Of a DNA stretch of 64,000 nucleotides, positions 13,180 through 25,800 are shown piece after piece; within the stretch, counting starts at the first letter, position 1; every line of letters starts with the position of its first letter. This DNA comes from Megachile rotundata (taxonomy: Eukaryota > Arthropoda > Insecta > Hymenoptera > Megachilidae). The stretch lies in the NCBI RefSeq assembly GCF_050947335.1, contig NC_134988.1:6510001-6574000 (forward strand), read 5' to 3'. The translations under genes were made by a program, and so were the position numbers. Under the pieces are notes generated by a model. The model was not told the DNA's origin and did no database searches. It worked only from the letters and a program-made list of their open reading frames with translations.

Positions 13180-13386
13180 GGACGTCAGTTGTGTCTCGAC
13201 CGTCGTACAGTGCGGATGATACGTGCACCACGTCTTTGGGACTAATTCGCGTGCGTTTATTATACACTTTGTGTTTTTTTTTGAGGACAAAAGCATGCGT
13301 GATTCAGTGTCGACAGTGATATCGTGTGGTTCATCTACGGTGTGAGTTAACAGCGTTCACGAGAGTCATTAGCCAACCATGCCAAG
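13180..13386 (+). promoter_or_regulatory. Possible distal promoter and 5' exon ending in a strong donor
   Basis: A GC-richer island in AT-rich DNA contains an initiator-like 'ttcagtgtcgac' near 13,302. It ends with an ATG at 13,379-13,381 directly before a donor, AAG|GTAAAG at 13,386/13,387. The next + strand gene is syndapin, whose coding exon starts at an acceptor at 30,138. If joined to it, the ATG would open only a three-codon upstream frame. The link is inference and could be wrong. Confidence 0.25.
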
Positions 13387-14985
13387 GTAAAGATCTTGTG
13401 TTACCGCTTGTGTGATATCGGTTTGTGAGTGAATGTGATAGATAGTTTAATCGAAAATACTTGATGGATTGCGTGTATCTACTAATATCAAAGTTTTGTA
13501 GTTTTAATTCTCTTCTGAGAAGATCATTTGTAGTGGTTTTTAGATTGAAAGCGAATTCGAACTATATTTTAGAAAACATTTGCGAAATTTAATTATATGT
13601 GCCAATAATTGTAATAAATTAATTTCATTATTTATAAATGATGCTTTGTATCTTTTGTATTAAAAGAATTTAACAAATGATTTTTGAAGAAAATTGTATA
13701 ATTTCATCTTGTAGCAATAATAATATTGTACAATTTATACATTGTGTACAAAAATAGGAAAAAATGAAGTCAATTCACAAAATAACTTTTTAAATAAAAA
13801 TTTCAAAATTTAATTATACTTCACTAATTATTAATTAATGTCACAATTTATAATTGATAATTTGTATCTTCTTTATTGAAATAAAAAAATTGCGTCAATT
13901 TAACAAAGAATTGTTTTAAGAAAAAAAGTGAATTCAGAAAATAAATTTTTACACAAAATTTGCAAAATTTAATTACATATCAATAATTATGTTTAACTGA
14001 TATCAGTGGATAATTTATATCTTCACAATGTGATAATATGCATATTCTGAATGGAAATAATTCTCTCTACTCAGCAAGTAATTTTAACATCCAAAAATCT
14101 ATATTTTTCAAGCAAACTGAAGATCAATAAAGTATCAATGGAAATATTCGTAATATCATCTACACACCCTCACACAACCTTTGACCTCAATAAAACACTA
14201 ATAGCAAATAATTCGAATTGATCGATAATGACCAATAATTACAAATAATTAATTCAATCGAATCACACGGAAAAAAGGCAGCAATCAGTAATAGCAATCG
14301 TAATCCAGCATACCATACATTATTTAAAGAGAAGAATATGCGGAAGAGAAATGAACTGAAGGAAACTGATTTCTGGTTTAAAAACACTGGTGCAGCATGT
14401 GATATTAAAAGCCTGTACATGCGTGCATACGTAGTAAATGTCGGACACGGTCTAACGATTGCACGCGTGATTACGAACACACCTGTACACGTACGTTCGA
14501 GAATGAAAGAGATACGTCGGAGAGCAAAGAGATCCAGTTATCCTAGTTTTCAAAGTCGTCAAAGTTCGTCGAGATGACGAACACTTCTATAAGTCAGTAA
14601 TTGGAGGACACTGGTAAAAAGAGAACAAGTGGCTGCAACTAGTTAAACTTTTGTTTCGTTAATTTCGTATGTTGTTACCTGTGCGCACGCACTTTAACTG
14701 CACGGTTCGTTGCTTCCACATACGTGTACGGTGTATACGTGTGAATACGTGCATGTATCTTGTATGCACTTAGGTGAATATCTTCTTCTTCTGCTTCTTC
14801 TTTTTTTCGGTTTTGAAATACGGATGCTAGTTACGTTCTGCACGAAAGCTCGCTCTAGATTAATCAAGGATCCGAGGAATCTTGGAAATCGTTAGTTCAG
14901 GTAGCGCGTTGCGATTCTTTTCGTTTGTAAGCAAGAGATTCTTCTGTTAGTTATCGTGCGGTTTGCGAGGTGGGAATTTTGGGAC
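13387..14985. other. AT-rich spacer, no gene recognised
   Basis: Very AT-rich from about 13,560 to 14,340, then mixed. Frames of 97 codons or fewer near 14,187-14,577 lie on both strands and show no domain. Confidence 0.45.
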
Positions 14986-15490
14986 TTATGTATAGCGATT
15001 TTGGAACATTGGTAATTTTACGTTTGGGATTTGGAAATTTAGAAATTTTTGAATTCTGCGAATTTTAGAAATTTGGGGCTCAGTTATAGGGATTTTGAGA
15101 TTTGGATGTATAGCAATTTTGGAATTTAGGGTTTTTTGAGACTTTGGACTTAGGAATTATGGAATTTTGGGGATTTTGAATTCTGGGGATTTTAGTAATT
15201 AGAGACTGAGTTGTAGGGATTTTAGAATTTTGGTTTTTTAGAATATTGGTAATTTTACGTTTGCGATTTGGAAATTTGGAAATTTTTGAATTCTAGGGAT
15301 TTTAGGAATTTGGGGCTCTGTTATAGGGATTTTGCGATTTGTAAATATAGCAATTTTGGAATTTTGCCTTTTTTGAGATTTTGAACTTAGGAATTATGGA
15401 ATTTTGAGATCTCGGGATTTTAGAAATTTGGAACTGAGTTATGGGGATTTTGGGATTTGGAGGTAGAGGAATTTTGGGATTTTGGTTTCA
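14986..15490 (+). repeat. Strand-biased G/T-rich degenerate repeat, second locus
   Basis: Built from 'gggattttgagatttgg' and 'ggaattttggg' variants with a loose longer period (a block ending 'ttatagggattttg' recurs). It has the same strand bias as 121-715. Confidence 0.75.
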
Positions 15491-15960
15491 TATTATTATC
15501 TATACAATTAGATAATAGGAATATTTTCTAAAAGATATAAGTAATATTAGAAATTAGTAATATATGTAGTAAGTAATAATATTACTATAATAAATAATTG
15601 CAATAATAATGATTACTATAGTTAATAATACTATGTTAGTAATATTACCTTTAATTAGTTAGTAACAATGATGTTACTATAATCAATCAATAGTAATAAT
15701 AATAATAATTATTACAGTTAATAATAGTATGTTAGTAATATTACGTTTAATTAGTTATTAACAATGATGCTACTAAAATCAATAAATAATAATTATTACA
15801 GTTAATAGTCTTATATTAGTATTATTAAGTTCAATCAGTTACCAACGATGTTACTATAATTAAAAAATAATAATAGTAAAAATTAACAAAATATTAGAAA
15901 TTAGTAATATAACTAGTAATAATAATATAAATAATATTACGTTAAGTAATAACATAATAT
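15491..15960. repeat. AAT/ATT simple-sequence tract
   Basis: A degenerate trinucleotide tract of 'aataataat' and 'gttaataatagtatgttagtaatatta'. The longer segment recurs two or three times, with about 115-120 bp between its occurrences. Non-coding. Confidence 0.65.
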
Positions 15961-17559
15961 CCGTATTTCCCAAAAAGAATAAAAACCAAAAGCATGAAAG
16001 GAACAGTGAAAGCAGTTTCTTTCCATGAATGCGAATCACTTCCTACTAAAATTTTTTTCCTGCGAACATTAAACTGAAATTCCAACAAAAGCTTGGAAAA
16101 TGGATGAAAACTGCAAGCGCAGTGACACTGAGAATGGGCTTGAAGCATTCGGAGCGTAAAGGTACCGACAAATTTCAGTGGTCGCGTTTCATCTCCAGAC
16201 AGTCAAGATGGTCGTCTTTCTCGTCGAGATTTCATTTTTATCAACGAACCAAATGCACAAATGCTCGTCAACTCTGATAACAATTACTAATTCGAGATAA
16301 TAATTAACATTTTACGTTCCGGAGCACTTTTGTTCTTGACAAGTTGCAACTTCCCGGTTGGAAAGCTTGACGAATTTTTTTCAGGTTGTTTTCTCTTATT
16401 AATTGTCATTGTTGTATGTTTTATTGTATTTAAATATCAGGTGTATGACATTTTCAGATTTAATTAAAAATATTCATTTAAAATTCACTTTATTAAAATT
16501 ATTTATTGTTTTTAAATTAAAATGATTACAATTAATTATTTACTTAAAATTCAAATTGAAATGATTAAAATTGCTCATTTATTTAAAACAAAAATTATTA
16601 AAATTATTTAAAGTTTTAATGACTAAAATTGTTTATTTACTTAAAAATTAAAATTTAAATTGATATGATTACAATTTCTCGTTCCTTTAAGATTAAAATA
16701 ATAAAAATTCTGTATTTATTTAAAATAAAAATAAAAATTAAAATGACTAAAATTGTTTATTTATTAAAAATCAAAATGACTAAAATTATGTATTTACTGA
16801 AAAATGAAAATAAAAATTGATGCAAGTAAAATTGTTTATTTATTAAAATTCAAAATAACTAAAACTATGCATTAACTTAAAATAAAAATTAAACTTAAAA
16901 AGATTAAAATTGCTTATTTACTTAAAATTAAAAATGTTAAACTTGTTTATTTATAATTAAAATAAAAATAAGAATGATAGAAATGATTTATTTACATCAA
17001 AAATAAAATTTGTTAAAACTTGAAAGATATTTTACGGATGACCTTTGAGGTGGATGTACATTTTTATTTACTTCCTAGTTTCCAAGCGACGAATTCAATT
17101 CCAATAAAAATGAGTTACGTAGCTTGGATATTGATAATCATCATCATGTCTCTATTTAGCTTGTAAACAGGGTCAGATCCCTGATATAGAGGGACATTAT
17201 TCTATAAACGAAGATCGGATTAAATAGTAGTTGGGAAAAGTCAAGGTTAATGACAAACGTTAGGGTGCCACGTTGCTTTGATTAAGGTTAAATTCGACTT
17301 ACATCAAACTTTGACGTTATTCAATTTTATGTTGTAAATCACAGGCTATTTTTTTACCAACATATTTTACATATAGAAATAAGAAAAAGATGTAATATTA
17401 ACATAAGGTTATAAACGGTTTGTTAAAAAGTTATAACAGCAATGTAAAATGACTGCAACCTGTATTAAATAAATATGAAAATTGTATTTATATAATAAGT
17501 AAGGAAAAATTGAGACACCCTGTATATACTATACACAGATGTATGTTACTATATAATAT
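15961..17559. other. AT-rich spacer with ATTAAAAT-type low complexity
   Basis: From about 16,430 to 17,020 the sequence is made of 'aaaatgattaaaattgtttatttacttaaa' variants. The rest is unremarkable. No gene was recognised. 'gagacaccctgtatat' at about 17,509 resembles the end of some Tc1/mariner-type insect repeats, but no partner end was found. Confidence 0.5.
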
Positions 17560-18015
17560 TAATTTTGTGCTGAGATAAAAAACTAATGGTTATATTGATT
17601 TTTATCTAGACTAACAATTAATGTTCATAGCAATTATTTTAGGTAGATTAATTGTTGTGTTTATATTAATTTTTTATATAGATAAACAATTAATTTCAAT
17701 TAAGTTCATTTCAATTTTTATATAGCCAAGGAACTAATGTTTGTATCAATTTTTATGTAGATAAATAGTCAATGTTCATATCAATTTTTATCTAGATAAA
17801 CTATTAATGTGCATATCAATTTTTGTCTAGATAAAGTAGTAATGTTTGTGTCAATTTTTATCTAGATAAATAATCAATGTCCAAATCAATTTTTATCTAG
17901 ATAAAGAGTACCTGTTTATATAAATTTGTTATCTAGATAAATAATTACTATTCATATCAATTTTGTACCGAGATAAAGTTCTACATAAGAACTTTTGTAT
18001 CTAGATAAATTTATA
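17560..18015. repeat. Array of palindromic double-GATA sites, first block
   Basis: Tandem units of about 36 bp carry 'tttttatctagataaa' followed by 'taatgttcatatcaa'. The core TTATCTAGATAA is a perfect palindrome holding two opposed GATA-factor motifs (GATAA and TTATC). About ten units with some core variation are seen here. GATA binding is inferred from the known WGATAR consensus. Confidence 0.75.
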
Positions 18016-18729
18016 TTTCATCTTCTATTTTATCTATCTCATTTTATATTTCAAATTAAATACGTAACAAATTCAAAAAATTTCTAAATCCATCTAACAA
18101 TAAAAAATCCTCGAATCATAAAATCTTTCCTTATATTGCAATTTTCCGTTTCTCCGTTATTATTATTAGGCACCGTACCGTGTCGAGTACAGTTACCCTA
18201 CGTCCGTAATATTCTCGACACCGAGGCAGGATCTCTTGAAAGAAAAAGAAACCTGAAGGCTGTGTCACATGTGTCTCCCTAAAAGTGGCCCGCAAAAAGA
18301 AAAAAATAGAAGAAGACCGTGGGGAACAGTTTGCGTATAGATCGCGATGAAAAGATTTGAATTCGGATCGATGTTGAAACGAGTCTTGATAAAAAAAGCC
18401 CTTTTGTTCTCTCTAGACAGCCTCTCGAATTGGAGAGGTCTGTACAGTCATGTATTGTCGCACCTACATTTTGCCAATTTTTTTCTCACTTTCGACGAAT
18501 TAAAATAAACAATATCAAGTGAATGTACTCAGCAACCATTGGATACCATTGCTTATTTCATTTGATTAAATTTATTAATTGTTATATTAAATGTACTTAT
18601 TAGCAATTTAATTCAATGCACTCATATGACAAGAGTGTTTATAATTTTAACTCTTCCCATCAAAATGGAAGAAAATTTAGAATTTTTCTATGAAAACCAT
18701 ATTTTCTATGAAAACCATTCACGTTCCTG
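18016..18729. other. Spacer between the two GATA-site arrays
   Basis: It includes a GC-richer part (18,170-18,480). I recognise no gene, RNA or further repeat here. Confidence 0.45.
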
Positions 18730-19040
18730 AATTGTTCATATAAATTTTTATCTAGACAAAGAAGTTATATTTGTATAAATTTGTACCTAGATAAATAATC
18801 AATGTTCATATAAATTTTTATCTAGACAAAGAATTTATATTTGTATGAATTTTTACCTGGATAAATAATCAATGTGCATGTCAATTTTTATCTAGACAAA
18901 GAATTTATATTTTTGTATGAATTTTACCTAGATAAATAATAAATGTGCATGTCAATTTTTATCTAAATAAAGAAGTTATATTTGTACAAATTTTTATCTA
19001 GATAAATAATAAATGTACATGTCAATTTTTATCTAGTTCA
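18730..19040. repeat. Array of palindromic double-GATA sites, second block
   Basis: About nine units of the 17.6-18.0 kb repeat, here alternating 'ttatctagacaaagaa' and 'acctagataaataat' half-units. This gives a dimer period of about 70 bp. Confidence 0.75.
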
Positions 19041-19659
19041 TATTCAGCATTTCAATTTATTGAAGTCAGCTGTGAAATATTTGAAAACTTTCAAAGATTA
19101 TTCATAATTGTTTGCAAGTTAAAATAATTAATTTCTGGGGTTACCTTCCAGTATACCAAGTATGTTATTCAAATGAAACGTGACAATTAAGCTTTAAAGT
19201 TAAGAATTAAAATAAAGAAATAAAAAAAAATGGAGTAATAACTGACCTCGGATTTTTCTTTGCGGCAGCTTCGAAACAGGTCTCTGTAGGATCTGAAAGA
19301 GTCTAGGAACCACGATTCTCTAGGGAAATGAGAGTGTTTCTATAGCAACACCTTAGGCGATTCACGTTTTCAATAGCTCTTGACGGAGCGAAATAGATTG
19401 GTAAAGGTGTGAGTTCGTCGTTGAAGAAATCGTCTGATGGTATCTTTGAAGAAGGCACTTGGCGGGTCAACATACTGGACAAACGTTGCATCGCGAGAAA
19501 TAGTTGTTTCTATTTGACCTAGATAACGAGCTTCATCGAGCTTGGTATTTAAGAAATTCTTAGTTTTACTTGAATCGTTGGTTCGATAACGGAATTCTGT
19601 TCGATTTGGTCATTTTAGAAACAAATGACTTTGGAACTTCGGAATGAATGAGCTTTAGA
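19041..19659. other. Intergenic, no gene recognised
   Basis: A 62-codon minus-strand frame at 19,303-19,491 has no domain. Nothing else was seen. Confidence 0.45.
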
Positions 19660-20460
19660 TTTTTGGTGATTTAGAATAATGGGAATTTGGAATATTTGAA
19701 TATTGAAAGTTTAAAATATTTAAATATTGAATATTGAATATTTCGAACAATGAAGGTTTGATGTAATGGGAACTTGGAATATTGAAAAAATTTATCAGAA
19801 TTTAGAATATTGGAAATTTGAAAATTTGGAACTTAGCGTAATTTGCATTTTTGTCTACTGGAAACCTAGAGAAATCTGAATATTTAGCAATTTTTGAAAC
19901 CTAGCGAAATTTGAATCTTCAAGAACTTGAAACACAGGGAAATTTGAGTCCTTGGAAAATGAGAATCTAGGGAAACTTGAGTCTTTAAAAATTTTGAATC
20001 TAGGGAAATTTGGGTCTTTGAATATTTTGAATCTAGGGAAATTTGAGTATCTAAGATCTTGAAACCTAGGGAAATTTGAATCTTTGGAAGTTTGCAATCT
20101 AGGGAGATTTGAGTCTTTAAGAATTTGGAATCTAGGGAGATTTGAGTCTTTGAGAATTTGGAATCTAGGAAAATTTGAGTTTTTAAGAATTCCGAATCTA
20201 GGGAAACTCCAATCTTCTAGAACTTGGATCCTAGGGAAATTTAAGTTTCTTGAAACTTGGGTCCTAGAGAAATTTGACGCCTGAACCTTTGAAACTTCGA
20301 CAAAGTCGAATCCGCAAAAATTGAAGATTCACGCAATTTTAGAATTTTAAGAATTTCGAAATTTGAGACTTGAAACCTGACAGTTTGAGACTTTAAAGAA
20401 TTAAAAATTTAGGATTTTATACCCTTGATAAACTCGGCACATTGAGACTTTGGACCTGGT
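19660..20460 (+). repeat. G/T-rich repeat with a 33-bp tandem core
   Basis: From about 19,870 to 20,290 the sequence is a tandem of 33-bp units of the form 'aatctagggagatttgagtc' plus 'tttaagaatttgg'. Because 33 is a multiple of three, both strands stay open and give 11-residue repeats (for example NFPRFKIFKD on the minus strand). The flanks are the degenerate GGATTTGG-type repeat. Coding use is not supported, since the frames only mirror the repeat. Confidence 0.8.
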
Positions 20461-20939
20461 AAAATTATAAATTTACCATCACGAATTTGCAGCACAAAAA
20501 TATCTTATTTGCATTGAAACTCTACTTCCAACAATCCATTTTTACGTGACCTGGAGTCGGAACGAAAATAGCCGTAAGTTTGAATCGTGTAATATTACAC
20601 GATCGGACGTGGCGGCGATAAGTGCAGCATATAGCTCGCATTTCTATAGTCGCGCAAAGTAAATTGCTCGTGAGGCACAATCGTCGTTTTCTTGACAACG
20701 AAAGTTGTAGTTACGTTCAGTCGAAAACGGGTCACAAAGTTATTTCCTGCTGGTCCAAAAGTACGCGACTGGGATGAGGCGAATACTTGATATAAAAGGA
20801 ATTCGATACAGCGTTCAGGTCTTCGCTTCTTCCTGTGCAGTTGGCGCACGTAGTTTGCTTTTAAAGGACGTCCATTTCCTCGGTCGTTGTATTCTCAGCA
20901 TTGTTCCTATCTGACACGAATTTTCTTTCCGCCTATTAC
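20461..20939. other. Intergenic, no gene recognised
   Basis: An 84-codon minus-strand frame at 20,595-20,849 shows no domain or splice partner. Confidence 0.45.
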
Positions 20940-22790
20940 GATATTACTATTCTGCAACTATACTAATATACTATAGTAATATGCTAATAATATAGTCTGC
21001 ATACTGTATATGCTGTAACTATAACATTGTATTCCTACTATATTACTATACCATTATACTATCGTATCGGTATTATGTTACAAGTGTGTTACTATTATAC
21101 TATTACATCAGTACTATACCATTGTATCACTATTAAATTAGAAGTATACTACTATACTTGTGTGTCACTGCTATTTCATAACTATACTGCTATACTATTA
21201 TAACTATTATTACAACTACATTATTATTGTAGTACTTTATCAGTACTGTGTTATAACTATACTATTACTATGCTAATGTATCACTAATATGTAATAACTA
21301 TACTACTGCTGTACTTCTGTACCACTACCATACTACTATAAATATATTACTATACTTTTGTATCAATATTATAACTATATTACTATTAACTATACATAAC
21401 AATATATAATAACTTTGTTATTACTATACTAGTACTGTATTATAACCATACTACTACTGTATCACGACTATATTGTAACAATAGAATTACTATATTTGTG
21501 GACCACTGCCATGTGCTATTACTATACTTCTCCATCACTTCTATGTAGTCACTATACTACTACTATACTACTGCATCAATATTATGCAATTATAATGTGC
21601 TAGTTATATACTGAAGCATTGTGCTATAACTATAATACTGTAACACCGTCATATTGCTACTACACTATTACTATACAACTTGATGAATGTTAAGCTTCAG
21701 TAATATACTAATAATATACTGCACATATAGCTTTATTAGTACGTTGAAACTATACTATTATACCAGCACTATGTTGCAACTATACTAAGCCATCATTATA
21801 TTGCAACTAAGTTATTAGTTTACTATTTCCTCATTATTATATTATTGTAATATATTAATATTGTATCGCATATACTCTGTCATTACTACATTGCAACTAT
21901 ACCACTGTAGCACTATTGTGTTATAACTGTAGTACTACTATACTACTGCAGCTGTATTTTGCTATTGTAATGTATCAATTATAGTGCATATACTGTATTA
22001 TTATCCTGCAACTACACTACTATATTACACCTGTAGTACTACTATACTACTGCAGCTGTATTATGCTATTGTAATGTATCAATTATAGTGCATATACTGT
22101 ATTATTATCCTGTAACTATACTACTATATTACACCTATAGTACTACTATACTACTGCAGCTGTATTATGCTATTGTAATGTATCAATTATAGTGCATATA
22201 CTGTATTATTATCCTGTAACTATACTACTATATTACACCTATAGTACTACTATACTACTGCAGCTGTATTATGCTATTGTAATGTATCAATTATAGTGCA
22301 TATACTGTATTATTATCCTGCAACTATACTACTTTACCATTACTATATTGTAACTATACTAGTATTGCATTACCACATCAGTATTATGTTACTATACTAA
22401 TAATATGCTGTGTATACTGTGTATTACCATGTTGCTACTATATAGTACAGTTATATAACTGTACTAGCACTGTGTTACAACTATACTACTACTATACTTC
22501 TACTACTACTGTACTACTATACCACATGTTATAACTATATTCCTGCTATGAAACCACATCAATATTATTTTCTTATAACATCTTAATGAAAAAAGTGCAT
22601 ATAGTGTACTGCTACTATACTACTACTACTACTATACTGTGTCACCACATGATATAACTATATTCCTACTATGAAATAAGTATTATTTTCTTATAACATT
22701 CTAATAAAAAAGTGCATATACTGTATTACTACTATACTATTATTATACAACTATACTAACATCATATTGCTGTGCTGTTAATACGTAACT
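20940..22790. repeat. TACTA-type array with a 104-bp higher-order unit
   Basis: The whole stretch is built from 'tatactactatac' and 'tgctataactat' variants. Within it, 'tactactgcagctgtatt' recurs at 21,943, 22,045, 22,149 and 22,253. These mark about four nearly identical 104-bp units between about 21,930 and 22,340. The rest is diverged. Non-coding. Confidence 0.85.
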
Positions 22791-24959
22791 AATATATTCT
22801 TGCGCAATTATTACACTATGTATAACATAGAAGGCTACTATATTACAAATGTTCCAGTGTTCTACTCTCGAATTCTACTTTTATTACGTTACTTATCGCT
22901 ATACTATTACCTTGTTATAGTTATCTATGTTAGTATAGTATTTGCACTCCACTTAACCTTGTTTTTTCTCAACCTATTTTTCAACATGTTTACATACACC
23001 TACTGTACAATTGTATTTTATGCTTTCTTAAAAAATACTCTTATCCGCACAGATTATTCACGTTTATCGCATAAACAACATGGTGGATAATTGTTTATAT
23101 CTTGTTGATAAATCAACCGGAAAAAATGCTTTAATCTACCGACAACGAAATTGAATATACTCGTCTTTGTTCTCGATCGAACAACAGTTTTAATGTGTTT
23201 ACTTCGGGCAAAGTACAATTGGAAGATTCCTTTTAAAATATATTTATATACGATTTTATTTACTGAATTTAATTATTGGTTATTTGGAACAAGGCTTTAT
23301 ATTTAAATAACATCATAGTGTGAATATTTTAGGAGCAATGACATCAAAATATAGATTACAGATTGTAACTGTTCAAAAACTCGTATGAACTTATCATATA
23401 CAAATACAAATGATTAATGTACTTATTATCGTCTACAAATACAGATGATCGATGACGTTTCAATAAGCAAAACGTAAATACAAGTGTCACAATACGAAAA
23501 ACATACGACAGGTGAAACGTTAAGTGGGACACGTTTTCATGAATCAAACGTCGGATTCAATTAACTGGAAATCTTTTTACAAAAGATATTTCCAAATTTT
23601 GTAAATGTTTACAAGATTTCATTTAATTGCTCGAAACTTTATTCAGCAAGAATTTGTATTTTTAATTTGTATTTATTTTTTAATGTGTTAGTTGTAATTC
23701 ATATTATTTGTATTATTAGTTTATTTTCTATCTTCCTTCAATTTTAGTCAAAAACTAAACAAACAGAAGTTTTTAAAATATTTTGTTTTTCATTAATTTT
23801 AATCATTTAAAATTTTCATGTTATTAAATTTCAATAAAAAATTCTTAAACATTTTTTCTTATTCATTCTGATCATTTAATATTTGCATATCTACTTAAAA
23901 TTATAATATTATTGAATTTTAATTAAAACTTCCATAAAATTTTAACTGAAATCACAATGGATGAAAATTCTCAAAAAAATGTTCAACCATATTAATTTCA
24001 ACATTTTGAAGAGATGCGAATAAATAATTTGTTATAAATATACCAAGATTTATATCTAACCGTTAACCTTTACTTTAAAATAGAATATTGCGGCTATCAC
24101 AGGAAGTAAAGTATTCCCACTAATAAAAATAGAAAGATGAGCTCACGTTTGCGTTCATTTACCGTACAAGCTATAAATACAGGAAAGATAAAAATAACAA
24201 TGTTAGAGTCTTTAACAATTGTATCGTTATCTTTAACGAAAAGGACAAACTTCGCCATCTTGTCAACCGCGACAATTTTATCAAGTTGCCACTAGTTATT
24301 TCGTGTAGTTTTGTCGGTTCGATGCTGACGAAGACGTTAATCACGTTCATCCACGACACCCTGTATCTTATCGGCATTCTTCTATTCGCCCGTAATCGGC
24401 AGACACTCTGACGTTTTATCGGGAAAAGCAAACATGATGTCAGCGATCGAAAAAGACGACCAGCATTTTTATGTTGATCCACGATACGCCGTTTCGTTGA
24501 TCGATCCCTCGATTCAACACCTCGTATTGATTAATCGACGGCTCGTATTTTTTAAGTTTCTTAAATATTTATTTATAAATCCTGGAACCGGTGATTTAAC
24601 GGGTATAACGGCTCGGTGAATACGCGTACGCGTTGTTATTCCCAAGCTGGAAGCGATAATCGTGACATAAGGGGATAAAACAACCGGTGATTCATCTGAA
24701 ATTGTCTGTCGTCAGCTTCTTCGTTCAGCTAGCGTTTATATAAAGGCGATGATTAATCGTCGAAGTTCGTCGCGGTTTTCCTTTGCATTACAGGGAACAG
24801 ACTTTTTTACAAATTGATAGAAACATAATAATAATCACAAGGTACAATTGAATATCTCGTATAAGAAATTCTCGTTATATAGCCATCGATGATATATGAC
24901 TCGACAAATTCGTATAAGTGGCCATATATTGAATTGTTGCAAGCCATGTATCCTAATCG
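22791..24959. other. AT-rich spacer, no gene recognised
   Basis: Short frames (22,800-23,090; 24,171-24,619) have no domain. A TATA-like 'tatataaa' lies at 24,737-24,744 in a GC-richer patch, but no exon could be tied to it. Confidence 0.45.
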
Positions 24960-25800
24960 TGTAATAATCTAACACATAAGATGCAATGCATTCAAATGTA
25001 ATCCGTAAGGCTTTAACGCACGATTTTATGGTGTATGAAGCTATAACGAACGCCATTTTAGTGTATGATGCCATTACGTACGACACTGTCATGAGGGAAA
25101 CCATATACACGTGGCGCGAATATCTATACACTATATGTATATCTAATGTGTGAGACCATACACACACGACCTTCATGCATGAGGCAGTGAAAATTGTGAC
25201 TTCACCACAGAAGGTCATCATATGTGAAACTATGACCTTTCGTGTGAGTTTATAACGCTTAAAGCAGTAACTTGTGGCATCATAACGCACTAATCTATCT
25301 GTGAAGCTAACATACTGAAATAAACCGCTTGATACCATTATATCTATGAGGTTTTAACGCATTCACATATGATACATGAAGTTGTAATTCTATATGTTCG
25401 CGTGAGACAATAATATATTCGTATACCTAGCGTGAGGCAATAATATATTTGTATACCTAGTGTGAGGCCGTACTGTGTCGATCAATATTGTGTTGGGCCG
25501 TAATGTAAAAGTCTATAACGCGTAAGGCCATAATGAACCTCTGTCATATGTGAGAATGTAATACATGTAATTATGTGTGAGGCCGTAGAGTACCTGTCTC
25601 TATAACGTGTAAGTTTGTAATATGTAGGTATACAATGCGTGAGGCCTTAAAACATTGGTGTTAATAAGTGTTTGACGTGTGTGGCCATAATACAATGATC
25701 TGAAAGTGAGGCCGTAAACCTATGCCGCATAACTTCAAAAGGCGAGGCCATAACTTCTAGCATGTAAGATCATGAGACCACAATTCGTACGCATATAAAG
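24960..25800. repeat. Degenerate repeat with GTGAGGC(C) core
   Basis: Irregular units of about 30-50 bp share 'gtgaggccgtaat', 'gcgtgaggccataa' or weaker 'tgaggcaataata' forms. Examples lie at 25,434, 25,473 and 25,593. The first half is more diverged and happens to stay open for 167 codons on the minus strand (24,835-25,338). That frame has no domain and follows the repeat, so I do not call it a gene. Confidence 0.65.

Noticed and set aside
17505..17525. 'acaccctgta' strings here and near 24,357, 38,818 and 38,960 as ends of Tc1/mariner-type elements
   Set aside because: No inverted partner or TA-flanked pair was found. The 38.8 and 38.96 kb copies are explained by a local duplication.
19855..20284. 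Repetitive open frames on both strands (11-residue repeats)
   Set aside because: A 33-bp repeat unit automatically keeps frames open. The opposite strand is open too, and no start context or signal is seen.
24735..24790. TATA-box promoter at 24,737
   Set aside because: No initiator at the right distance and no exon that could be assigned on either strand.
24835..25338. 167-codon minus-strand frame, the longest in the left half
   Set aside because: It follows a degenerate GTGAGGC repeat, has no domain, and shows no splice partners or coding-like composition.
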